A stretch of 19,152 nucleotides of DNA from Candidatus Bipolaricaulota bacterium (GTDB taxonomy: Bacteria; Bipolaricaulota; Bipolaricaulia; UBA7950; UBA9294). Below are positions 13,203-19,152 of this stretch, piece by piece (positions within the stretch are counted from its first letter, which is position 1; every line of letters starts with the position of its first letter). The notes beneath the pieces are model-generated. The model worked only from the letters and a program-made list of their open reading frames with translations. It made no database searches and was not told the DNA's origin. The position numbers were made by a program, and so were the translations under genes. The stretch is taken from positions 1 to 19,152 of the forward strand of contig JAUWNS010000029.1 of NCBI GenBank assembly GCA_030612485.1, written 5' to 3'.

Positions 13203-13965
13203 TACGCTTCTCTTCACCTCCTTGTGTCAAAACCTCTGCCCCCGTCTCTGTTATAGCGACGGTGTGCTCAAAATGCGCTGATAGCCCCTCTGTCGCTGTC
13301 ACCACGGTCCATCCGTTTTCGAGGACCCGGGTTGGCTCAGGATCGACTTTCACCATCGGTTCAATCGCAAAGACCATGCCTGCACGCAATCGCGGGCCTT
13401 GTCTTGCTGGGCCATAGTTCAGGATCTGTGGATCCTCATGGAGATCCCTGCCAATCCCATGCCCGACATACTCCCGCACCACGTAAAAACCTTTACTCTC
13501 AACGTAGGAGCCGATCGCATGCGAGATGTCTGACAACCGATTTCCAATTGTAACCTGTCCAATCCCGCGCCACAAGCTCTCCTGCGTTACCTGTAGCAGG
13601 TTCTTCGCCACAGGATCGACATCTCCTACCATAATGGTCGTTGCCATATCGCTGTAGAAACCATCGCGTACCAAGCCAATATCGATCGAGAGGATATCCC
13701 CATCACGTAAGTGTCGCCCCTTCGACGGGATCCCATGTACCACCTCAGCGTTGATCGAGGAACAAATCGTCGCCGGAAACCCCTTGTATCCCTTGAACGC
13801 CGGCCTTGCTCCGGCTTGGCGTATCAGATCCTCGGCAAGGGAATCCAATGCCCCCGTGCTCATCCCTGGGGTTGCCTCCTGACAGATCGTGTGCAACGTC
13901 GCCGCCAGAATGCGGCCGTTCGCGCGCATGATCGCAATCTCAGCAGTGGTCTTCAAGCGGATCAT
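13195..13965 (-). CDS. map: Methionine aminopeptidase, type I
   Basis: This 256-residue metalloenzyme removes the initiator methionine from nascent proteins. The five metal ligands are in place: Asp in [10 protein letters not shown], Asp in DGFYSDMAT, His in [13 protein letters not shown], Glu in FAIEPMV and Glu in HFEHTVAIT. Substrate-pocket His is in AEVVHGIPS. There is no N-terminal zinc-finger extension and no type II insert. The ATG overlaps the adk stop (ATGA), so translation is coupled. The adk-map-infA order is common in bacteria. Confidence 0.97.
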   Translation of the reverse strand: MIRLKTTAEIAIMRANGRILAATLHTICQEATPGMSTGALDSLAEDLIRQAGARPAFKGYKGFPATICSSINAEVVHGIPSKGRHLRDGDILSIDIGLVRDGFYSDMATTIMVGDVDPVAKNLLQVTQESLWRGIGQVTIGNRLSDISHAIGSYVESKGFYVVREYVGHGIGRDLHEDPQILNYGPARQGPRLRAGMVFAIEPMVKVDPEPTRVLENGWTVVTATEGLSAHFEHTVAITETGAEVLTQGGEEKRSG

Positions 13966-14588
13966 AAAGAAAGGCAGTCCAGAATAGTTTCGAGCACCGT
14001 CTCCGTTGGTTGAGAGCCATCAATCTCGCGCAGCAACCCACGTGTGCTATAGAAGTCGATCAACGGAGCCGTCGCCTGCATGTAAACATCATAACGGTTC
14101 TCGATCACTACTTGTTGGTCGTCATCGCGTTGGAATAACTCTCCCCCACAGATATCGCAGTGGGTTTTATCCGCAGATGGATTGAAGAGAAGATTGTAGA
14201 TCCTCCCACACCCACTGCAGACTCGCCGTGAGGAGAGACGCTCGATCACATCCTCTCGTGTCAGAGCAATATTGATCGCCAAATCGATGGAGGTGATCTC
14301 GGAGAGGGCTTCGGCTTGCGCCACCGTCCGCGGAAACCCATCGAGGATAAATCCATCGGTCTCGGCGATCCGGCCTCGGATCATATCGATGATCAACTGA
14401 TCGGGGACGAGATCGCCACGGTCCATGTACCCCTTCGCCACCCGGCCAAGCTCGGTCGAGCGAGCGACCTCATCACGAAGGATATCTCCGGTCGATAGGT
14501 GGACAAGGCCGCTCTTCTGAGCGATCAGTTTCGCCTGCGTACCTTTCCCTGCTCCTGGAGGACCTAGAAGGGTGATTCGTTTAAGCAT
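13962..14588 (-). CDS. adk: Adenylate kinase with zinc-binding lid
   Basis: This 208-residue enzyme interconverts ATP + AMP and 2 ADP. The P-loop GPPGAGKGT lies at 9-17, the AMP site includes STGDILRDE, and GFILDGFPRT is the core signature. The lid is the long form with a CxxC...CxxC zinc site (CSGCG and CDICG), as in Gram-positive and many thermophilic bacteria. ATG 14588 has GGAGG eight bases upstream; GTG 14594 lies only two bases from it. The gene overlaps the secY stop region by an adjacent junction. Confidence 0.97.
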   Translation of the reverse strand: MLKRITLLGPPGAGKGTQAKLIAQKSGLVHLSTGDILRDEVARSTELGRVAKGYMDRGDLVPDQLIIDMIRGRIAETDGFILDGFPRTVAQAEALSEITSIDLAINIALTREDVIERLSSRRVCSGCGRIYNLLFNPSADKTHCDICGGELFQRDDDQQVVIENRYDVYMQATAPLIDFYSTRGLLREIDGSQPTETVLETILDCLSL

Positions 14589-14590
14589 CG

Positions 14591-15880
14591 TCACCGCCTC
14601 CGTCCGAGCAGCCCACCCGCTTTGGTGAGGCTCTCATAATGACGCATCACAAGGTGCGCCTCGACCTGCATGATCGTATCGAGTCCCACACCGACCACGA
14701 TCAACAGCGAGGTTCCACCGATCAGGTACATTCCACTAAGCCCGCTAAGCCCCGCAAGGAGGTAAGGTAATACAGCGATCGCAGAGAGGAAGACAGCGCC
14801 CACCAATAGGATTCGATTCAGCACCCCGGAAATATACTCGGCGGTCGGGCGCCCCGGTCGTACCCCAGGGATAAAACCCCCTGATTCGCGCACGTTCTTC
14901 GCCACATCCTCCGGATCGAAGACGATAGAACTGTAGAAGTAGGTGAAGAAGAAGATGAGGATCACATAGGCTGCGATATAGATCGGGCTCCCGTTCCGGA
15001 TGTAGGGCTGCATCCAGCCAAGGGATGGGATCGCCTGGAAGAGGGTCATCGGCAACGACAACAGGGCCATAGCAAAGATGATCGGAATCACCCCTCCCTG
15101 GTTGACCCGAATCGGAAGGTGGGAGGTGTGCCCCCCGTAGACACGGCGGCCAGAGGTCCTCTTTGCGTACTGAATGACGATCCTGCGCTGTCCTTGCTGT
15201 ACCATGATCACCCCGGAGATTACCACCACAAACAACACGACCAACGCCGCTCCCCAGAACGGACTCACCGTCCCGGTGGTGATATCGTTGTACGTCGTTT
15301 GCAGCTGCGATGGGAACCGAGACAGAATACCGATCATGATGATCATGCTGACCCCGTTTCCAATCCCGTTCTCCGTCATCCGTTCCCCGAGCCACATCAG
15401 GTAGATCGTCCCTGTCGTCAGGGTGATAACCGAAGTAATGTAGAACCAGATTCCTCCGCTCGAGAGGCCCCAGTTCACGATCAGCATACTCATCGTCGTA
15501 CCTTGGACAAGGGCCAAACCAAGGGCTGACCAGCGGGTGTAAGCGGTGATTTTTCGTCGTCCTTCACGCCCCTGCTGCTGCAGTTCCTTCAGTTTCGGTA
15601 CGACAGAAGTGAGGAGGCTGAAGATAATCGACGCGTTGATGTACGGGGTCACCCCGAGAGCGAAGAGAGAGAAGCGCTGAAGCGCTCCTCCGGTGAACAT
15701 GTTCAGGAAATCGAAGATTCCTCCGCCCTGACTGGCGAAGAAGTTCTTCAACGCCGCCGCTTCAACGCCGGGAACAGGGATGTGGGCCCCCAGGCGGAAG
15801 ATGATGATCGCCCCCAACGTAAACAGGATCCGCTTACGCAGCTCCGGGACGTGGAACATGTTTGCGAGCTTTTCCCACAT
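14591..15880 (-). CDS. secY: Preprotein translocase subunit SecY
   Basis: This roughly 429-residue protein is the channel of the Sec translocon in the cytoplasmic membrane. Ten hydrophobic segments are recognisable. Signatures include GAHIPVPGV near the N-terminus, FALGVTPYINASIIFSLLT (first 19), GIGNGVSMIIMIGI, the cytosolic loop QYAKRTSGRRVYGGHTSHLP (ribosome/SecA contact), VNQGGVIPIIFA and GGFIPGVRPGRPTAEYI. ATG 15880 is preferred because GAGGTG is at 8 nt; GTG 15886, overlapping the rplO stop, is the alternative. Standard position between rplO and adk. Confidence 0.98.
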   Translation of the reverse strand: MWEKLANMFHVPELRKRILFTLGAIIIFRLGAHIPVPGVEAAALKNFFASQGGGIFDFLNMFTGGALQRFSLFALGVTPYINASIIFSLLTSVVPKLKELQQQGREGRRKITAYTRWSALGLALVQGTTMSMLIVNWGLSSGGIWFYITSVITLTTGTIYLMWLGERMTENGIGNGVSMIIMIGILSRFPSQLQTTYNDITTGTVSPFWGAALVVLFVVVISGVIMVQQGQRRIVIQYAKRTSGRRVYGGHTSHLPIRVNQGGVIPIIFAMALLSLPMTLFQAIPSLGWMQPYIRNGSPIYIAAYVILIFFFTYFYSSIVFDPEDVAKNVRESGGFIPGVRPGRPTAEYISGVLNRILLVGAVFLSAIAVLPYLLAGLSGLSGMYLIGGTSLLIVVGVGLDTIMQVEAHLVMRHYESLTKAGGLLGRRR

Positions 15881-15882
15881 CT

Positions 15883-16329
15883 TCACACCACCTCAGCCTT
15901 TCCGCCGGCTTGCTCGATCTTCTGCCGCGCCTCCCGGGTGTAGCGATCGGCACGGATGATCAACGGCTTGGTCAACTCTCCCCGGCCAAGGATCTTCAAT
16001 CGTGAGACCCGCCCCTTAACCAGCTTCAACGCACGCAGTTCATCGAGCGTCACCTCGGACTGTGGCTCAAAGCGGCTCTCCAGTGTATCCAGGTTGATAC
16101 AGATGTACTCGACACGGGTAGGATTGTGGAATCCGCGCTTGGGAAAACGCATCCATACTGGGGTCTGTCCACCCTCGAAACCAGGGCGAACCCCACCACC
16201 ACTACGGGAGTTTTGTCCTCCGTTACCGCGACCGCACTCGTGCCCACCACGCCCGGATCCATACCCGCGCCCGATGCGCTTACGGCGGTGGACGCTCCCC
16301 TTGGTCGGACGAAGATCCTCAAGCCTCAT
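15883..16329 (-). CDS. rplO: Ribosomal protein L15 (uL15)
   Basis: This 148-residue assembly protein binds 23S rRNA. The Gly/Arg-rich N-terminal extension RIGRGYGSGRGGHECGRGNG and the motif GFEGGQTPVWMRFPKRGF are typical, as is the C-terminal GRGELTKPLIIRADRYT. A Cys stands in GHECGRG where Thr is common. Start ATG has GAGGAGG six bases upstream and lies inside the last codons of rpsE (11-bp overlap). The rpmD gene normally between rpsE and rplO is absent. Confidence 0.97.
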   Translation of the reverse strand: MRLEDLRPTKGSVHRRKRIGRGYGSGRGGHECGRGNGGQNSRSGGGVRPGFEGGQTPVWMRFPKRGFHNPTRVEYICINLDTLESRFEPQSEVTLDELRALKLVKGRVSRLKILGRGELTKPLIIRADRYTREARQKIEQAGGKAEVV

Positions 16330-16831
16330 CAGTAACCTCCTCGGTCACACGGGTACGACCCCGTAATGCATCCACCTCTTCTCTCATCCGCAGGTGGCCA
16401 AGACCCTCAATGGTCGCTCGAGAAAGGGTCAGGGGGTTGTTCGTTCCCAGGGACTTCGTAAGGATATCCTTAATCCCAGCCAAGCGACAGATAGCTCCCA
16501 CCGTCACCCCGGCTATTATCCCCGTCCCAGGATGGGCCGGCTTCAACAAGATCTTCCCTGCCTTGAATTTTCCGGTTACCTCATGCGGTAGGGTCCCATC
16601 GGTTAAGTTGACCGTAATCATGTTCCTCTTAGCATCGCGGATCGCCTGTTGAATTGCACGTGGAATCTCGGTCGTGTTCCCACGCCCGACACCAACGCGT
16701 CCCTTGCCATCCCCGATCACGATCAGCACACGGAACTTCAGGTTTCGTCCACCCTTGGTGACTTTGCTGACCCGCCTGATATCGATAATTTCGTTCTCAA
16801 ATTCATCAGTTTGACGACGCATGGCTCTCAA
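16319..16831 (-). CDS. rpsE: Ribosomal protein S5 (uS5)
   Basis: This 170-residue protein acts in decoding accuracy and mRNA unwinding at the 30S entry tunnel. The N-terminal double-stranded RNA-binding fold has [20 protein letters not shown] (about 21-40) and [20 protein letters not shown]; the C-terminal part has [12 protein letters not shown] and [23 protein letters not shown] 16831 is used because GGGAGG is nine bases upstream; ATG 16822 (MRRQTDEF) is a close alternative with a poorer site. It overlaps rplR by four bases. Confidence 0.97.
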   Translation of the reverse strand: MRAMRRQTDEFENEIIDIRRVSKVTKGGRNLKFRVLIVIGDGKGRVGVGRGNTTEIPRAIQQAIRDAKRNMITVNLTDGTLPHEVTGKFKAGKILLKPAHPGTGIIAGVTVGAICRLAGIKDILTKSLGTNNPLTLSRATIEGLGHLRMREEVDALRGRTRVTEEVTDEA

Positions 16832-17190
16832 AACTTCAGCCCTCCCTTGCGACAGGCTTCCGCCAGAGCGGCAACGACCCCATGATAGCGGTACCCCCCC
16901 CGATCGAAGACCACCGCCTCAATGCCCTTTGCCCTTGCCCGCTCGGCCAGGAGTGTCCCTACTCTCGTAGCGGCAGGGATATTGCACCCATTCACCTCTC
17001 CTCTAAGCTGAGGGTCCAGGGTCGACGCCGAGGCCAACGTATGCCTGGCTTCATCATCGATCACCTGAACATAGATGTTGTGCAGGCTCTTGTTGACACA
17101 CAAGCGCAGCCGCTCCGGCGTCCCGTGGACCGTCTTGCGGAGCCGGCGGTGACGCTTAATGCGTTCCGCCTCCCTATCAAACCTTGCCAT
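16828..17190 (-). CDS. rplR: Ribosomal protein L18 (uL18)
   Basis: This 120-residue protein binds 5S rRNA with L5. Typical parts are [39 protein letters not shown] and the C-terminal [23 protein letters not shown] 17199 is in frame, but ATG 17190 has GGGAG ten bases upstream and gives the normal length. It ends overlapping the TTG start of rpsE. Confidence 0.97.
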   Translation of the reverse strand: MARFDREAERIKRHRRLRKTVHGTPERLRLCVNKSLHNIYVQVIDDEARHTLASASTLDPQLRGEVNGCNIPAATRVGTLLAERARAKGIEAVVFDRGGYRYHGVVAALAEACRKGGLKF

Positions 17191-17207
17191 CTTATTCACA
17201 CTCCCTA

Positions 17208-17756
17208 TCAGACACCCGGACCACCGAGCTTCCCAGCCTTATGCAGAACCTGTTCATCCTTGTAGCGAATCCCTTTCCCACTGTAGACGTTCGGCTTGCG
17301 AAACGCCCGAATCTTGGCCGCCGCCTGACCAACCTGCTGTTTGTCGATTCCCCGCAGGATAATCTCGTTCGGGTTAGGGAGTTCGGCCTCAACTCCATCT
17401 GGAAGGGAGTACTCCATAGGATTGGAGTAGCCGAGGTCGAGAATGAGGGTCGTACCCTGAAGGCGTGCCCGATATCCGAGCCCTTTCACTAGGAGCGACT
17501 TCTCCCACTTCTCCGAGACCCCGCGCACCATGTTCGCTAGAAGGCTACGGTACAGTCCGTGGAAGGCGCGATACTGCTTCCCTTCCTGCCGCCTACTTAC
17601 TGTGGCCATTCCCTCACCGACTTCGATCGCGACCAGGTCAGGACGATAATCCTGCACCAAACGACCGTGCTTCCCCTCCACCGTGAACGTAGCTTGAGCC
17701 ACATCAACCTTGACGCCATTGGGAATCATGACAGGAACCTTTCCAACCTTAGACAT
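17208..17756 (-). CDS. rplF: Ribosomal protein L6 (uL6)
   Basis: This 182-residue protein lies near the sarcin-ricin loop and the factor-binding site. It starts [20 protein letters not shown] and has [30 protein letters not shown], and the C-terminal signature [20 protein letters not shown]. The two-repeat fold is complete. AAGGTGA precedes the ATG; 11 bases separate it from rpsH. Confidence 0.98.
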   Translation of the reverse strand: MSKVGKVPVMIPNGVKVDVAQATFTVEGKHGRLVQDYRPDLVAIEVGEGMATVSRRQEGKQYRAFHGLYRSLLANMVRGVSEKWEKSLLVKGLGYRARLQGTTLILDLGYSNPMEYSLPDGVEAELPNPNEIILRGIDKQQVGQAAAKIRAFRKPNVYSGKGIRYKDEQVLHKAGKLGGPGV

Positions 17757-17767
17757 AGCACATCACC

Positions 17768-18175
17768 TTAAAGTACCTCGCAGAGAATCTCGCCACCGAT
17801 CCCGCGCTCCTTTGCATCGTGTCCAGCGAGAACTCCCTGGGAGGTGGAGAGAATACAGATCCCCATCCCGCCTAATGGCCGCGGAATTCTGTCATTTCCC
17901 ACGTAGATGCGACGGCCTGGTTTACTCACTAGTTTGATCGTCGTGATTGCCTGTTTCGCATGACTCCGCTCCCCGCGATACTTCAGCTTGAGCGAGAGAT
18001 CAGGCTGCACATCATGAGGGATTATCTCGTAGCCCTCGATGTACCCCTCTGCCTCAAGGATATGAGCGATTGCCTCTTTCATCTTCGAGTGCGGCATCGA
18101 CACATCAGGATGGAATTTTCCGCTCGCATTACGGATCCGAGTCAACATATCGGCGACCGGGTGCGCTATCATCAT
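17768..18175 (-). CDS. rpsH: Ribosomal protein S8 (uS8)
   Basis: This 135-residue protein binds the central domain of 16S rRNA. The start region HPVADMLTRIRNASG, the middle RIYVGNDRIPRPLGGMGICI and the C-terminal STSQGVLAGHDAKERGIGGE (first 20) are conserved. In E. coli S8 represses the spc operon; no matching mRNA site could be defined here. The first of two adjacent ATGs (18175) has GGGAG at six bases. Confidence 0.98.
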   Translation of the reverse strand: MMIAHPVADMLTRIRNASGKFHPDVSMPHSKMKEAIAHILEAEGYIEGYEIIPHDVQPDLSLKLKYRGERSHAKQAITTIKLVSKPGRRIYVGNDRIPRPLGGMGICILSTSQGVLAGHDAKERGIGGEILCEVL

Positions 18176-18187
18176 CTCTTTCTCCCT

Positions 18188-18373
18188 TTACCAGCTTGAC
18201 TTCTTGACGCCAGGGATCTCTCCCTTGTGCGCGAGCTTGCGGAAGCAAAGGCGACAAAGCCCGAAATCACGGATGTACGCGTGCGGTCGCCCGCACAGGT
18301 TGCACCGGTTGTAAGCCCTAGTCGAATACTTTGGCTCCCTGCTGCTCTTTATTATCAGTGCTTTCTTCGCCAT
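18188..18373 (-). CDS. rpsN: Ribosomal protein S14, type Z (uS14)
   Basis: This 61-residue protein is the short zinc form of S14. Cys pairs CNLC (24-27) and CRLC (40-43) bind zinc; the C-terminus [18 protein letters not shown] is standard. The long C-minus form used by E. coli has about 100 residues, so this is clearly the zinc form. It sits between rplE and rpsH, its usual place. Confidence 0.98.
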   Translation of the reverse strand: MAKKALIIKSSREPKYSTRAYNRCNLCGRPHAYIRDFGLCRLCFRKLAHKGEIPGVKKSSW

Positions 18374-18382
18374 AAACGCCCC

Positions 18383-18913
18383 CTAATCCTTGAACGGAAG
18401 ACCCAATCCCTTCAACAGAGAGTACCCTTCCTTATCGGTCTGCGCCGTGGTGACGATCGTGATATCCATCCCTTGTGTCGCCGTGACCTCCTTATAGGAG
18501 ATCTCCGGGAAGGCCAACTGCTCGCTCAACCCGAGGGTGTAGTTCCCCCGCCCATCGAACGAGGAAGCCGACAGACCGCGGAAGTCACGAATCCCGGGGA
18601 GGACCGCGTTGAACAGCTTGTTCAGGAACTCGTAAGCACGGTCACGACGGAGCGTCACCTTGCACCCGATCGGATCCCCTTCCGTGAGGTGAAAATCGGA
18701 GATCGACTTCTTAGCCTTGGTCACAACTGGCTTCTGTCCGGTGATCTTTGCCAGGTTCTTCACCGCCCCTTCTAGCACCTTCGGGTTGTCCTTGTCGGAG
18801 ACGCCCATGTTGATGGCGATCTTCTCCAGGCGAGGAACCTCCATCACATTCGAAAGATTCAACTCCTTCATCAACTGAGGAACAATTTCCGTCTCAAACC
18901 TCTCACGTAGCAT
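18383..18913 (-). CDS. rplE: Ribosomal protein L5 (uL5)
   Basis: This 176-residue protein binds 5S rRNA and contacts P-site tRNA. Conserved parts are [35 protein letters not shown] (about 79-98), [20 protein letters not shown] and [16 protein letters not shown]. The frame is open to 18964, but that extra part lies in rplX; the ATG at 18913 gives the normal [17 protein letters not shown] opening and follows the rplX stop by one base. Confidence 0.97.
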   Translation of the reverse strand: MLRERFETEIVPQLMKELNLSNVMEVPRLEKIAINMGVSDKDNPKVLEGAVKNLAKITGQKPVVTKAKKSISDFHLTEGDPIGCKVTLRRDRAYEFLNKLFNAVLPGIRDFRGLSASSFDGRGNYTLGLSEQLAFPEISYKEVTATQGMDITIVTTAQTDKEGYSLLKGLGLPFKD

Positions 18914-18914
18914 C

Positions 18915-19152
18915 TTACCTAAATATCTCCCCGCATTGCTTGCAACGACGCATCTTCTCGCCATCCACTACCGCGAAACCAACCCGTGTCGGGACCCCGC
19001 ACTCCGGGCAGATCGGGAGGACATTAGAGATATGAATCGTCCCTTCGCGCTTGATGATCCCTGGCTCGCGCAGGTTCTGCGTCGCCCGCTGGTGCTTGGT
19101 GATCATGTGCACGTTCTCCACGATGATCCGCTCCCGTTCAGGGTAGACGACC
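18915..19152 (-). CDS. rplX: Ribosomal protein L24 (uL24), C-terminal part, runs off right edge
   Basis: About 78 C-terminal residues are present, reading [20 protein letters not shown] and on to the end; the N-terminal KOW domain with its start lies beyond the window. The protein helps start 50S assembly. The C-terminal domain has two CxxC pairs (CPECG and CKQCG) flanking a short loop with PTRVGF, a zinc-ribbon form found in many bacteria. The GTG at 19121 is internal, not the start. Confidence 0.95.
   Translation of the reverse strand, partial: VVYPERERIIVENVHMITKHQRATQNLREPGIIKREGTIHISNVLPICPECGVPTRVGFAVVDGEKMRRCKQCGEIFR

Overview
The window looks like a bacterial chromosome segment of moderate G+C content. 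It uses ATG, GTG and TTG starts, and its genes are tightly packed and often overlap. About half of it (10144-19152, minus strand) is the distal part of the universal ribosomal-protein/secY/rpoA cluster in bacterial order: rplX-rplE-rpsN-rpsH-rplF-rplR-rpsE-rplO-secY-adk-map-infA-rpmJ-rpsM-rpsK-rpsD-rpoA-rplQ. It ends at a rho-independent terminator. The Cys4 forms of S4, S14, L36, L24 and adenylate kinase, the missing rpmD and a divergent S11 fit a deep-branching, poorly sampled, probably anaerobic lineage. A Bipolaricaulota (OP1/Acetothermia)-like bacterium is my guess, not something the sequence proves.

The left 6.4 kb is accessory in character. An approximately 83-bp repeat occurs in inverted orientation at 96-178 and 6281-6363 and brackets it. 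Inside the left arm is a self-contained gene cassette: a sigma70-type promoter, a mazEF-type toxin-antitoxin pair and an integron attC-like folded site (931-1002). A weaker attC-like site lies upstream (about 195-278). No integron integrase is visible.

Next comes a co-directional minus-strand block, in transcription order: a TrmY-type SPOUT RNA methyltransferase fused to a DUF2007-like domain, an OmpR-type response regulator, a membrane histidine kinase, a tiny secreted Gly/Asp-rich protein, a secreted beta-rich protein with three cysteines, and a NapH-like membrane polyferredoxin. The kinase's extracytoplasmic loop and the tiny secreted protein share Gly-rich composition. This suggests an envelope redox or metal module controlled by its own two-component system; that link is inference.

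The middle (6.6-9.9 kb, plus strand) has an exported, possibly outer-membrane beta-barrel protein preceded by a 16-codon leader ORF, a WecA/TagO-like GlcNAc-1-phosphate transferase (envelope polysaccharide initiation), and an SDR-type L-threonine 3-dehydrogenase with its own promoter. A 250-bp convergent intergenic region with an imperfect inverted repeat separates these from the ribosomal cluster.

At least two genes (the trmY-like and wecA-like genes) have -35/-10 boxes placed so that transcription would begin at or next to the ATG, which suggests leaderless mRNAs. All annotations come from reading the sequence; no database search was run.
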